Source of the DNA: Niabella beijingensis
GTDB taxonomy: Bacteria; Bacteroidota; Bacteroidia; Chitinophagales; Chitinophagaceae
Length of the DNA stretch: 64,000 nucleotides
Direction of reading: 5' to 3'
Assembly (NCBI RefSeq): GCF_020034665.1
Contig: NZ_JAIQDI010000002.1
Location: 248,001-312,000 of the forward strand
The translations under genes and the position numbers were made by a program. Shown in pieces: positions 27,521-36,874 of this stretch (positions within the stretch are counted from its first letter, which is position 1; each line of letters starts with the position of its first letter). The notes beneath the pieces are model-generated. The model was given only the letters and a program-made list of their open reading frames with translations. It did no database searches and was not told the origin of the DNA.

Positions 27521-27598
27521 TTTGTAAATAATTTAGTTAAAACAAAGGTTTGTATTTTATAGGTTGATTTTTTACGGAAAACCGTAAAGTACATATCT

Positions 27599-27726
27599 CG
27601 CGCAGGCCTTTGGCCTGTGCGGCGTTGTTACTCAGCCTGACATGCTTTACGGATGCGGTGCTTATAAACACCTGCTGCAGGCAGCTGCCAAATTACGGAT
27701 GGGCACAGGCCGGGAGGCCTGCGCCA
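27599..27726. repeat. MITE-like intergenic element, copy 1
   Basis: The element starts GCGCAGGCCTTTGGCCTGTGC and ends 'gcacaggccgggaggcctgc', so its ends are inverted and each end is itself a hairpin. The interior contains 'ggcgttgttac' and 'aaacacctgctg'. A second full copy lies at 29072-29202. Half-elements lie at 28544-28567 and at 19347-19370. No coding content. The structure suits a non-autonomous mobile or REP-pair element. Confidence 0.85.
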
Positions 27727-27804
27727 GAAGATACGCAAAACATGCATATTGAAATATTGCCATCCACCTAGCAACAACCAGGATGCATTGCAAATGCTTC
27801 GTTT

Positions 27805-28488
27805 TCACTCCTTCTGAAGCGTATAAACACGTTCCTCTCCCTGATAAAGCCCATCTGCCTTAATGGTAAAAACAGCCTCGCCACCGAAGGAAATAATGCG
27901 GATGCCGCGATCCAGGGCACCGGCCTCCGGCCAATTGATAAAGATATTTATTTGTTTCAGATCGTTGGTTAACTCATGAAATATACCAGTATCCGGAAGC
28001 GGAATATTATACCCTCTCATCTGGTATATAAAGCAAAAGCCCGCAAATTCTTTTTTTGAAATACGGAATTGCCTTAGAGAGTCGGGGGCCATCCAATCAA
28101 ATTCGCTCAGCGTTGAATCGCCCCGCCGTAAAGGCCATAAGGCCAGGCCACTAAAAGGTTTATGAAAATAATCAAAGGTTTTAATGGTTACAAACTCAGC
28201 AGTGTCTCCTTTTATAAATTCCAGCCGGGGTATGGGATAAGCCTGCAGGCTGTCCAGGCTTTTCATATACAATTTGTTTCCTTTAATACTCCAGGTGCCT
28301 TTTTCCAATACACACCCGTTTTCTGTAGATGCGGTAAAAAAATAATAATGATCGGAACTGAGCGTAAGATAGTCAATGCCAAACAGGCCTCCGTGCGCGT
28401 TTACATAATACCGAAAAGGCGCGGGTTGTTGCTGTGCCATGGCACTATGTGGAAGACATAACAAAAGGAACAATACAAAGCGGCTCAT
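27805..28488 (-). CDS. Secreted hypothetical protein, 227 residues
   Basis: Signal peptide 'FVLFLLLCLPHSAMAQ'. The mature protein reads like a lipocalin-type beta-barrel used in small Bacteroidota secreted proteins: 'SSDHYYFFTASTENGCVLEK' then 'GTWSIKGNKLYMKSLDS', ending in beta-strands 'EERVYTLQKE'. The 'GTWSIKGNKL' pattern is typical of small lipocalin-like domains, but no family is assigned. It sits between a copy and a half-copy of the MITE-like element, so it may form part of a repeat-bounded block. No operon partner is evident. Confidence 0.6.
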   Translation of the reverse strand: MSRFVLFLLLCLPHSAMAQQQPAPFRYYVNAHGGLFGIDYLTLSSDHYYFFTASTENGCVLEKGTWSIKGNKLYMKSLDSLQAYPIPRLEFIKGDTAEFVTIKTFDYFHKPFSGLALWPLRRGDSTLSEFDWMAPDSLRQFRISKKEFAGFCFIYQMRGYNIPLPDTGIFHELTNDLKQINIFINWPEAGALDRGIRIISFGGEAVFTIKADGLYQGEERVYTLQKE

Positions 28489-28584
28489 ATAATACTACTT
28501 GTGCTGTTTAAATTCATAAAGATCTTCAAAATCGCTCATAACTTGCACAGGCCGGGAGGCCTGCGCAAGAAGGGGATTCGAATT

Positions 28585-28932
28585 CTATTTTTTAAATTTT
28601 AATACTGTTTTCATCTCTTCAATTATATTGGGCCGGCTCAGGTATTCCGGCTCGCCGAATGAGAGGTTAATATTGAAGTTCATTGCTATTTCCATTAGGG
28701 TTTTCATCTCTGCCTTAATTTCTCCTTCAAACCAGTTGTTCCAGGCCATTAATATCATTTGTTCCTTTTTGGTAAATTGATAGAGATCGAAATCGATCCC
28801 TTTGTCAAAGAGCCGGCTATCATATTCTGCAGCCAGCAACCAGCCGTTTTTTTTGAGGAAAGCGGGAACGGAATAAAATATCTCAGTTTTTATGTTCGTC
28901 GCTACTTTTATATTCATATTCATATTCAACAT
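28585..28932 (-). CDS. Hypothetical protein, about 115 residues
   Basis: Possible starts are the ATGs at codons 1, 4 and 6 ('MLNMNMNIKVATNIKTEIFY'). The body has 'SVPAFLKKNGWLLAAEYDSR', 'DLYQFTKKEQMILMAWNNWF' and 'EGEIKAEMKTLMEIAMNF'. It is compact and cytoplasmic-looking, with a region rich in Trp and Phe. No known family was recognised; it could be a small immunity-type protein, but nothing in the sequence proves that. It lies between repeat elements. Confidence 0.5.
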   Translation of the reverse strand: MLNMNMNIKVATNIKTEIFYSVPAFLKKNGWLLAAEYDSRLFDKGIDFDLYQFTKKEQMILMAWNNWFEGEIKAEMKTLMEIAMNFNINLSFGEPEYLSRPNIIEEMKTVLKFKK

Positions 28933-29071
28933 TCTTTGTATGGTCCATCCATGCGTTTAGTGAAATAACCGCAGTTAGTTTTCTCCCAGCCGACCATCAT
29001 TGCTGGTGATGGTCTTTTTCAATGAGGTTGGGATATTTTATTTTCTATAAAAATAGAATTCTTTTTTAACT

Positions 29072-29202
29072 CGCGCAGGTCTCCCGGCCTGTGCGGCGTT
29101 GTTACCCAGGCTTGATCTGCTATTGCGGGTACAGTGCCTGTAAACACCTGCTGTAAGCCGCTGCCAAATAACGGATGAGCACAGGTCGGGAGGCCTGCGC
29201 CA
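29072..29202. repeat. MITE-like intergenic element, copy 2
   Basis: This copy begins 'cgcgcaggtctcccggcctg' and ends 'gcacaggtcgggaggcctgc'. The interior 'gtaaacacctgctgtaagcc' is shared with the copy at 27599-27726. Arms are inverted relative to each other. It marks the start of a roughly 850-bp non-coding stretch (to 29932). Confidence 0.85.
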
Positions 29203-29210
29203 AAAGGAGA

Positions 29211-29600
<390 letters not shown>

Positions 29601-29932
29601 AGGCGGCGGACCCGGCAATGGATTTTTATAAAGGCCATCGGCCTGATGGATCTTTTAACTCCCGGAATTTATTCCGGGAGCCCTAACATGCTACGGAGTG
29701 CAGGAGTGCCATAGGCACGGTGCATAAAAGCAGCGGTGGCACTGCGCGGAGATTGCATTTTACCAAAGAATGTAATGATTTCTACTATTTTTTAGCAGGT
29801 AACCTGTAATGGAGTTGCCTTATTTTTAATGCCATGTTTTACAGCCGGTAAAAACCAACTGTGGTACCGATGCTAAAGCACCCCAAAAACAAGGCTTATT
29901 TTAATTATTAATCATTTTAAAATTTAACCATC

Positions 29933-30418
29933 ATGTCAAATGCAACAGTAAACCGGGTGAATGCCACCCTTGCCCCGGAAGTAGTAAAGGCGGTAAAAGA
30001 CCACATTATAGCTATTGAAAAAGCGCTGCCTTTTTTGGTGGGGCTTACCACTGCGGAGCGCGTGGCCATGCCAAAGATTAATGTGGGTAATAAAGTATTT
30101 ACAGAGGATGCCATACAGGCGGCGGTAAATAATGCGGCGCTGCTGCCATCGTTTATAAAAGTGGAGGATATGAAAAAGGACCTGGCCCTTTACCATGCCC
30201 TGGACGAGCTGGTGCTGGTGCTACAGCAGCTGGCAGAAAAGCTGGCGGATACACAGCTGCTGGCGGGCAGCGAGGCTTATGCCAGCGCGCTGGCCATATA
30301 CCGGATATTTGGCGCCGCCAGCGAATCGGGCATACAGGGTACCAAAACCCTGTACGAGCAGCTAAGGCAGCGCTTTAGCGGGCAGGGCAAGGCCCCGGAC
30401 GCTGACCCCCTGCCTTAA
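29933..30418 (+). CDS. Helical hypothetical protein, 161 residues
   Basis: It starts at the ATG at 29933 ('MSNATVNRVNATLAPEVVKA') and is alpha-helical throughout, with 'AIEKALPFLVGLTTAERVAM', 'ALDELVLVLQQLAEKLADTQ' and 'LLAGSEAYASALAIYRIFGA'. No signal peptide, membrane span or cysteine is seen. The pattern 'LPFLVxLT..ER' and 'LLAGSEAY..AL' recalls a small, widespread Bacteroidota family of unknown function; this is from memory and unverified. The gene is isolated in repeat-rich DNA and is directly followed by G-rich sequence. Confidence 0.7.
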   Translation: MSNATVNRVNATLAPEVVKAVKDHIIAIEKALPFLVGLTTAERVAMPKINVGNKVFTEDAIQAAVNNAALLPSFIKVEDMKKDLALYHALDELVLVLQQLAEKLADTQLLAGSEAYASALAIYRIFGAASESGIQGTKTLYEQLRQRFSGQGKAPDADPLP

Positions 30419-30760
30419 AAGTAGGGAGGGGGTACCCAAAAGGTGGGGAGGGGTACCCCAAACCTAAACTGGCGAAGCAAAAACCTAAACTGGTGAAGAA
30501 AAACGCTTAAACGACCTACCCGAAAGGTGGGGGCTTTGCTGCCAAGGGGTGGGTGGGGGGCAGGCAAAAGCTTAACTGACCCATGGCGGAAGGTGGGTAC
30601 CCCCACCCCTGCAGGTAGGGGACTCCCGGGCAAAAGCTTCGACAGTTTAGCAAAAAGGTGAACGCGCTAAGGAAAAAGGTAGGGCCCCCCACCTTTAAGG
30701 TACGGGAGGGTACCCCCGGGGTGGGGGTAGAAGGGCGGGGGCAGGGCAGAGGTGCTTTTT
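30419..30760 (+). repeat. G-run-rich low-complexity region downstream of the helical hypothetical gene
   Basis: Immediately after the stop are clusters of G-runs. Examples are 'tagggagggggtaccc', 'ggtggggaggggtacccc', 'aaggggtgggtggggggcag' and 'gtacccccggggtggggg'. Between them are related short units such as 'acctaaactggcgaag' and 'acctaaactggtgaag'. The plus strand could form G-quadruplexes in DNA or in the 3' part of the mRNA. No gene is seen here. Confidence 0.7.
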
Positions 30761-30787
30761 GCTTACGGCCCGCAGGTATAATAATGA

Positions 30788-30904
30788 TGCTGTAGCACTG
30801 CTGTAAAAGGAGTGCAATGGGCAGCAGTGTTGCGGGAGCTGGAAAAAACCGCGGTTTTTGTAGCCGAGGTGGAGGCGCGTAAGGCGGATGTACCGCAACT
30901 GTAA
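30788..30904 (+). pseudogene. Possible 3' remnant of an unidentified gene
   Basis: A 38-codon frame between a TGA and a TAA at 30902 reads like a protein C-terminus ('VQWAAVLRELEKTAVFVAEV', 'EARKADVPQL') and has no start codon. It is surrounded by repeat DNA. It may be what remains of a gene similar in type to the one at 29933; identity is unknown. Confidence 0.25.
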
Positions 30905-31003
30905 AGATGGGTTATGTATTGTATGCTGCCCGCAAATGGCGGGCGGCTTTTTTATAAGCCGATGAAAAGCTGGTTCTGATCCCGTATGGGGTAAAGGACC
31001 TGG

Positions 31004-31870
31004 TAGCCGGAGGGCTTTAATGGGAATAATCCCGGCAATACGGGAGCATTGGATGATCGTGGGGGTTCAACCCTCTTCAGGGTTGATCTGTCAACGCGCG
31101 GCAGCCTCCAACCGCAGTTGGAGGCTATGCATATTAAGGCCTTTTCAGGCCTCTTTGTCGGTTAGCCCGGAGGGCTTTAGTGGGAATAATCCTGGCAATA
31201 CCGGACATTGGATGATCGTGGGGTTCAACGCCCTTCGGGGTTGAACTTTCAACCTCCGGCAGCCTCCAACTGGGGTTGGAGGCTATGCATATTGAGACCC
31301 TTTCGGGCGTTTTGTCTGTTAGCCAGGAGGGCTATTCAGCTTGAGGCCATTTCCGGCCTTATATCAGTTTAGCCCGGAGGGCTTTAATGGGAATAACCCC
31401 GTAGTACGGTGGCATTGATGATCGTGGGGGTTCAACCCCCTTCGGGGTTGATCTTTCAACGCGCGGCAGCCTCCGACTGCGGTTGGAGGCTATGCATATT
31501 GAGACCCTTTCGGGCCTTTTTGTCTGTTAGCTGAGAGGGCTATCACCTTGAGGTCCTTTCCGGCCTCTTATCAGTTTAGCCCAGGTGGCTTTAATGGGAA
31601 TAACCCGGCATGCGGTGGCATTGGATGATCGTGGGGGTTCAACCCCTTCGGGGTTGATCTTTCAACGTCCGGCAGCCTCCGACTGCTGTTGGAGGCTATG
31701 CATATTGAGACCCTTTCGGGCGTTTTTCTCTGTTAGCTGGGAGGGCTATCACCTTGAGGCCCTTTCCGGCCTCTTATCAGTTTAGCCCGGAGGGCTTTAA
31801 TGGGAATAGCCTCCCGCAGTGCGGGGGGCATTGGATCACCACGGCGGGTCAACCCCGGCAGGGCGTTGAA
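31004..31870 (+). repeat. Tandem array of about 206-bp palindrome-rich units
   Basis: The landmark TAGCC(C)GGAGGGCTTT or a close variant begins at 31004, 31163, 31370, 31577 and 31783, giving spacings of 159, 207, 207 and 206. Each unit contains three potential hairpins: 'gttcaaccccttcggggttg', 'cagcctccgactgcggttgg' with 'aggct', and 'gaccctttcgggc'. A short secondary TAGC-GAGGGCTAT motif also occurs in three of them. Small frames here are not genes. 31871-32127 shows nothing convincing beyond one GCCAGCC/GGCTGGC hairpin. Confidence 0.92.
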
Positions 31871-32127
31871 TTTTTACCGTAAAAATTATAAATGATTACC
31901 GGTTGTTACCAGCAAATGAAATGCGTGGGTTATAAAAGCGTATGTGCAGCTAAGGTAGTGGATTGGCGGGCAGTGTAAGACCCAGGTACCCCGGGGTAGG
32001 GGAGCATGCGGGAAAACCTGCCCGGCCCGGGGGCTGAGAATACACAGTGCAGTACCTGCTATATGGCCAGCCGGATACGGGCTGGCAGAAGGAATGATGT
32101 ATTTATGAACAGCCTGGCCGCCGGCTG

Positions 32128-32430
32128 CTATTTTTTTTGAATGCTTAGCACCTCTGCCCATCCTTCGTTAACGTGCATCATATAACAGGTTCCATCCCTG
32201 TTATCGGAACAGGTGGTTTTGCGGATGGAGGCGGTTACCTCATCCAGCGAATTATAGCCGGCCAAAAGGGCTTTGTTGCAGATGATGTAATCTTTTTTAT
32301 TGTACCGGAGGTAATCGCCGGTGCAGTCCTTAATAACAGTCATGGCGCCGCTGAAATCGGAAGCGGGAACGGCCTTGTTTTTATGACAGCCGGCGAGGAT
32401 AATGCATGCGAAAACAACCAGGTACTTCAT
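32128..32430 (-). CDS. Small lipoprotein, about 100 residues
   Basis: The ATG at 32430 gives 'MKYLVVFACIILAGCHKNK' with a perfect lipobox (ILAGC), so an upstream in-frame start at 32457 was rejected. The mature part has four cysteines ('VIKDCTGDYL', 'YIICNKALL', 'TTCSDNRDGTCYMMH') that could form two disulfides in the periplasm or at the surface. The family is not recognised. It lies close to the metallo-hydrolase gene on the same strand, with a 60-bp gap. Confidence 0.7.
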   Translation of the reverse strand: MKYLVVFACIILAGCHKNKAVPASDFSGAMTVIKDCTGDYLRYNKKDYIICNKALLAGYNSLDEVTASIRKTTCSDNRDGTCYMMHVNEGWAEVLSIQKK

Positions 32431-32490
32431 TAAAGCAGGAATTATATGGCATAGCAATAGTGCTATAACCCGTTTAAACGATCTTTTTGT

Positions 32491-33195
32491 TTAAAACGCA
32501 ACAGTGCTGGTTACTGATTTAAAATCGTAGCCCGTCCCGATCTCGGGGATCAGTAATGTTTTTCCGGCTGCTTTAAAAAGACCGGTTGCGGCTGCATGAT
32601 CGATCTTTATATAGCCGAAGGTATCAAAATGCACACCAATGATATTATTGCACTGGATAAAATCGCTGGCCTTTACAGCGTCCCGCGCGTTCATGGTAAA
32701 GTTGCCGCCGATGGGCAGTATGGCGGTATCTATTTTTGCATAATGCGGCACCAGCTGCATATCCAGCATCAGGCTGGTATCGCCACTATAATAAAAATTA
32801 TGATGGGGTGATGCAAGGATGAAACCGCCGGCGGCACCGGCATAGCTGCCATCGGGGAAGCTGCTGGAGTGCTGCGCCTGCATATAGGTAAGGGTGCCAA
32901 AATCAAACTCAAAGGTTCCAAAATTCATCGGGTGCACATTGGTAATGCCCTGCTGCTGCAGCCAGCTGATGATCTCAAAATTGCTGATGACCAGGGCACC
33001 GGTGCGCCTGGCAATGGGTAGCAGGTCTGCCGTATGGTCCCCATGCCCGTGGCTCACCAGGATATAATCGGCCTCTATCGTATTGATGTCAATATTTTTT
33101 GCCAGCTCGTTGCCGGTAATAAACGGATCGAACAGGAATTTTTTTCCGTTAAGCTCGATAACAAAACAGGACTGGCCATAAAATGTAAATTTCAT
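32491..33195 (-). CDS. UPF0173-type metallo-beta-lactamase-fold metal-dependent hydrolase
   Basis: The ATG at 33195 gives 'MKFTFYGQSCFVIELNGKKF', the usual start of UlaG/UPF0173 proteins; the longer frame from 33240 adds unrelated residues. The metal-binding motif is 'LVSHGHGDHTADLLP' (HxHxDH). Further ligand candidates are in 'QAQHSSSFPDGS', 'FYYSGDTSLML' and 'IGVHFDTFG'. The length of about 234 residues is typical and no signal peptide is present, so a cytoplasmic hydrolase is expected. The substrate is unknown for this family. Confidence 0.92.
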   Translation of the reverse strand: MKFTFYGQSCFVIELNGKKFLFDPFITGNELAKNIDINTIEADYILVSHGHGDHTADLLPIARRTGALVISNFEIISWLQQQGITNVHPMNFGTFEFDFGTLTYMQAQHSSSFPDGSYAGAAGGFILASPHHNFYYSGDTSLMLDMQLVPHYAKIDTAILPIGGNFTMNARDAVKASDFIQCNNIIGVHFDTFGYIKIDHAAATGLFKAAGKTLLIPEIGTGYDFKSVTSTVAF

Positions 33196-33414
33196 AGTAA
33201 TGATTTTTAACAAAACTAACCATATCGGCCCGGGATGCAAAATAGGGTGGAAGTCAATGAAATGGCTGGTTGGCGAAGGGCTGTAAAAAGTTACAGATTT
33301 TCTCTTTTTTTGTCTGAAAATGTTAAAACGACCGGGGGTGAAAAAAAATTGGCATTGTGCTTGCCTTATCTACGGCGGTAACATTTTTTAACCCTAAATA
33401 AAATCCATATTTCT

Positions 33415-33786
33415 ATGAAGCAACTATTAAAGTTTTTAAGCCTGGCACTGATTGTGGGAACAGTAGCACTCGCATCGTGCAGCAAAGATGATAACCCGGC
33501 GGATAATGACCTGTTTGTGGGTACGTATTCGGGTACTACCAGCTATACCGGGGTGCCTTCTGGTAATGGTAAGGTAACGGTGGTAAAGGTTGGTAACACG
33601 TACAAGTTTGATTTTCGCGACAACGGAGATATTCCCAGCATAACAGATGTAACCATTGCAAAAGGCGATGAGGGGTATATAGGAACTGCCAACGGTTACA
33701 CCGGTATTATTAAGTTTAATGCCAATAACCTGAACATTGCAGTGACCAAAAGCGGCAACAACTGGACGGCCGACTGTAACCGCTAA
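33415..33786 (+). CDS. Small secreted lipoprotein, beta-sandwich-like
   Basis: The signal sequence 'LALIVGTVALASCSKDD' has a lipobox (LASC). The negative 'SKDDNPADND' just after the Cys resembles the acidic surface-export signal known from Bacteroidota lipoproteins, so a surface location is possible. The mature part is short beta-strands ('VGTYSGTTSYTGVPSGNGKV', 'GKVTVVKVGNTYKFDF'), as in small beta-barrel lipoproteins of this phylum. No enzymatic motif. It converges on the GNAT-like gene with a shared terminator. Confidence 0.75.
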   Translation: MKQLLKFLSLALIVGTVALASCSKDDNPADNDLFVGTYSGTTSYTGVPSGNGKVTVVKVGNTYKFDFRDNGDIPSITDVTIAKGDEGYIGTANGYTGIIKFNANNLNIAVTKSGNNWTADCNR

Positions 33787-33805
33787 GCTGTAAAAAAACT
33801 ATAGC

Positions 33806-33835
33806 AAAAAGGTGGGCGTTGTGCCTGCCTTTTTT
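33806..33835. terminator. Probable bidirectional terminator
   Basis: AAAAAGGTGGGC and GCCTGCCTTTTTT form a hairpin (with two G-U pairs) around GTTGT, with a T-run on one side and an A-run on the other. It sits exactly between convergent genes (stops at 33786 and 33838), so it can end both transcripts. Confidence 0.75.
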
Positions 33836-33837
33836 AT

Positions 33838-35031
33838 TTACAGCACCGGGTGCATTTTAAACGGCTTTTGCCGGTCGAAATTATAGCGGTAGGTGATAAG
33901 GCGCCGGCTTTTGTAGGTGCCTAAAGATTCTGCCACATTGATCATTTTAGGATTGAACTCCCCGATCCACTGCATTTCATACAGGTCGTAAATGGATTTT
34001 CCAATTTCGTAATTACCGTTGTTTATTTTCAGGTGCTGTATTTTTTTACACCCCTCAATGATCATATAGGCATCCGCACCTTTGCTCTGAAACTCGGGCA
34101 CAATGCCAAATACCAGCCCTACAAACTTATTACAGGGCCTTGTTTTTTTATACCACAGGAATTTTAATTTATCCAGCAGACCAAACTTTCCGTTCAGCAG
34201 TTTAAACCACTGGTTAAGATCGGGAAGGTTCAGCCAGATGCCGATGGGTTCTTTTTTATAATAGATGATCCAGCAGATACGCTCGTCCAGCACCGTCTTC
34301 ATACTATGGAACATGTTGCGCGCCACCTTTTCTTCCAGTTGTTTTAGCCCGCCATGCCCCGCCCAGGCTTTGTTGTACACGGTGGTAAAGTCGCGCGCAT
34401 ATTTATCCAGGTTGTTCTTTTTAATATTGTCCGAAGAATAATCCGGGTCTTTGGAAAGGGTGGCATGGCGCTCATAAAACTTTTCCTGCAGCCGGTCTTT
34501 TACCTGCAGTGCAAAACAGGCCTGGTAAAAAAAAGGCTGAAAACCGTAGGCCTCAAACAGCTCTTTATAATAAGGCTGGTTATAGTTCATACAATACAGC
34601 GGGGGTTCAAAACCTTCTGCCAGCAGGCCCCACCATTTGTCGCGCTCCCCAAAATTTATGGGGCCATCCATGGCTGTCATGCCCCGTTCTTCCAGCCATT
34701 TTTTTGCAGTATCCAGCAGCAGGCTGGCCGCCTCCTGGTTATTGATACAGTCGAAAAAGCCGACACCGCCCACAGGGCCGTCATCGCCTTTTGTTTTATA
34801 TTTTTTATTAACAAAAGCAGCTACCCGCCCGATGAGTGTTCCCTGCTCATCTTTCAGTATCCAGCGGATGGCTTCACCAAAGCGGAAGGCTTTGTTCCGG
34901 GCCGGATCAAACACTTCTTCCACATCCTTATCCAGCGGCCGCGCATAGTTGGGGTCATCCTTATTGATGATCACATTTACCGCTAAAAAGGCTTTTGCCT
35001 GCGCCGGCGTGGTAACCTCTTCTAATCTCAT
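33838..35031 (-). CDS. GNAT-fold-like conserved hypothetical protein
   Basis: It is cytoplasmic, about 397 residues. Recognisable acyltransferase-like elements include 'WILKDEQGTLIGRVAAFVNK' and 'EERGMTAMDGPINFGERDKW' in the N-terminal half. The second half has 'GLVFGIVPEFQSKGADAYMI', resembling the acetyl-CoA-binding loop (V-P-x-x-Q-x-x-G/A). This suggests a duplicated GNAT architecture, as found in a conserved Bacteroidota protein family of unproven substrate. It lies downstream of the L,D-transpeptidase gene in reverse order on the same strand, with a gap of about 80 bp. Confidence 0.7.
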   Translation of the reverse strand: MRLEEVTTPAQAKAFLAVNVIINKDDPNYARPLDKDVEEVFDPARNKAFRFGEAIRWILKDEQGTLIGRVAAFVNKKYKTKGDDGPVGGVGFFDCINNQEAASLLLDTAKKWLEERGMTAMDGPINFGERDKWWGLLAEGFEPPLYCMNYNQPYYKELFEAYGFQPFFYQACFALQVKDRLQEKFYERHATLSKDPDYSSDNIKKNNLDKYARDFTTVYNKAWAGHGGLKQLEEKVARNMFHSMKTVLDERICWIIYYKKEPIGIWLNLPDLNQWFKLLNGKFGLLDKLKFLWYKKTRPCNKFVGLVFGIVPEFQSKGADAYMIIEGCKKIQHLKINNGNYEIGKSIYDLYEMQWIGEFNPKMINVAESLGTYKSRRLITYRYNFDRQKPFKMHPVL

Positions 35032-35110
35032 CCCGCAAAACTATTGATTCTGGTTCATAGTTGATAGTCCCTGGTTAATGGCTGAACTCTCAATTCTCAA
35101 AGCTGCCCGC

Positions 35111-36874
35111 TTACCTTCCCGCCCGCTTCAGACTATCCAGCTTCCGTTTCTGTTTCAGCTCCAGTTCCTTTTGTTTAATGGAGTCCTTTATCTGTTGCAG
35201 GCTGTCGCGGATCGCTTTCTGGCGGCTCCAGGTGGTGCCCACGCTGTTCAGGAACATTTTTTTGGCGATAACGGCATCATGACCATAAATATCTTCCCGG
35301 AAGTTCAGCCGCCCGTCATCATCCACCCACGCCGTAAAATAGGTGATGAGTACGGGGATCGGCCGTTTTACGCGCACATATTTTTCCTTATAACTGTGCA
35401 TGGCCGAATCGATTTTGTGCGCACTCCATCTTGCAGTGTCTTCCAGCACATACTCCGCAAATTTTGCAGGCTCCTTCAGCCGTATACAACCGTGGCTGAA
35501 GCTGCGTTTGTCCTTATTGAACAGGCTTTTTGCAGGCGAATCGTGAAAGTAAATATTATAACTGTTGGGGAACAGGAATTTTACCAGGCCCAGAGAGTTC
35601 CAGGGGCCGGGCTTCTGGCGTACCTGCCCGCTTACGATTTCCATATGGTTGCGGGCAAGGTAGGCGGCACTGGGGCGGCCACCCATTTCCTTTTTTACAA
35701 TACTGGTGGGCACATTCCAGTAGGGGCTGAACACCACGGTCTTTAACATACCGGTAAATACGGTGGTATTGTTGCTCTCTTTCCCCACCACCACATTCAT
35801 ATCCCAGGCAGGGCGGCCGTTTTCATACACATGCATTTTGTATTCCGGTATATTTACCATAATGGCCCGGCCGGAATCGCGGGTCTCTATCGGTATCCAG
35901 CGCATGCGCTCCATATTGATGAGGATCTGCTGAATGCGCTCATCCACGGATACATTCAGATCCTTAAGAAAGGTTTTCCCAGCCTTTCCATCCGGCTTGT
36001 AGCCGTACACTTCCTTTACCGCGTTTACCGCATCCGCAAGTGTAGAGTCGTACACATTGGTAAAAGTGCTGTCTTCCCCTTCCAGGAAGCCCTCTGTCTT
36101 CAGCCGTTTTTTTAATGCCAGTACAGCAGCATCCTTGTAGCCGTTCTTCATTTCCTCTACCTTGCTGTTTACCCGCTGCCAGCCGCCGGCATCTTTAATG
36201 GCTTTGTACTGCTGCAATGTTTTTCGCAGCGCAGCGTATTGCGGGTTGCGTGGGGCATAGGCCTCGGAAAACTGCCCTTTGGCGGAGATGACCGAATCCA
36301 GCATGGCCTCCAGCGTTAATTTTTTCTTGGGGATATACCACTCCAGGGTCTTCATGTCAAAATTGGGATCGTAGGCATACTCGTGGTCGGCATACAAATA
36401 AAAATACTTGGTCAGCGACAGCTCCAGCTGCTGAAAGGCCGAATCGTTCTTTGTTTTTACAGATTCGCGGGAAGCGATCAGCGATTCCATTTTTATGCTC
36501 AGGGCCTTGTTGTATACGGTGGAGTCCTTTGAGTAGTTAAGATAGTTCTTCAGCAGGTTCCAGAAAGACATGGTATGTTCCGGTATCCCCTCGGGGGAGA
36601 ACCAGGCATACTGGTAATTGCGGCTGTTATAAAAACTTTTGATCCGGTTCACCAGGGTGTCGCTGAGACTGTCGGCCGCCAGGAACCCGTTTACCAGGCT
36701 GCTGTCGATAAACAGCTGGTTAAAGGCATTACTGGTATCGATGGTGACATCTACCTTGGTTACCGGTTTTTCCACGCGGATCACTTTTTTCCGCTCTTTT
36801 TTTTCAGTGTTTTTGCAGGATATGATACCCAGAATCATCAACAGCGCTAAGGGAAGCACGAGTTTTCTAATCAT
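35111..36874 (-). CDS. L,D-transpeptidase (YcbB/LdtD-type), lipoprotein-like
   Basis: This enzyme forms or edits 3-3 peptide cross-links in peptidoglycan in the periplasm. The N-terminus 'LPLALLMILGIISC' then 'KNTEKKERKK' is a lipoprotein-type signal. Residues of about 50-330 correspond to the scaffold domain of large YcbB-like enzymes, including a peptidoglycan-binding-like 'GYKPDGKAGKTFLKDLNV'. The YkuD catalytic domain follows: 'RAIMVNIPEYKMHVYENGRP', 'YWNVPTSIVKKEM', and the active-site motif 'SFSHGCIRL' with Cys463. A C-terminal basic coiled segment ends 'KQKRKLDSLKRAG'. Length and domain order match the LdtD class. Confidence 0.93.
   Translation of the reverse strand: MIRKLVLPLALLMILGIISCKNTEKKERKKVIRVEKPVTKVDVTIDTSNAFNQLFIDSSLVNGFLAADSLSDTLVNRIKSFYNSRNYQYAWFSPEGIPEHTMSFWNLLKNYLNYSKDSTVYNKALSIKMESLIASRESVKTKNDSAFQQLELSLTKYFYLYADHEYAYDPNFDMKTLEWYIPKKKLTLEAMLDSVISAKGQFSEAYAPRNPQYAALRKTLQQYKAIKDAGGWQRVNSKVEEMKNGYKDAAVLALKKRLKTEGFLEGEDSTFTNVYDSTLADAVNAVKEVYGYKPDGKAGKTFLKDLNVSVDERIQQILINMERMRWIPIETRDSGRAIMVNIPEYKMHVYENGRPAWDMNVVVGKESNNTTVFTGMLKTVVFSPYWNVPTSIVKKEMGGRPSAAYLARNHMEIVSGQVRQKPGPWNSLGLVKFLFPNSYNIYFHDSPAKSLFNKDKRSFSHGCIRLKEPAKFAEYVLEDTARWSAHKIDSAMHSYKEKYVRVKRPIPVLITYFTAWVDDDGRLNFREDIYGHDAVIAKKMFLNSVGTTWSRQKAIRDSLQQIKDSIKQKELELKQKRKLDSLKRAGR

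Noticed and set aside
31004-31870. CRISPR array or tRNA cluster
   Set aside because: Units of about 206 bp are repeats throughout, and the hairpins do not form a tRNA cloverleaf.
31886-32161. 91-codon minus-strand frame
   Set aside because: Overlaps the end of the small lipoprotein gene and repeat DNA; composition is not protein-like.
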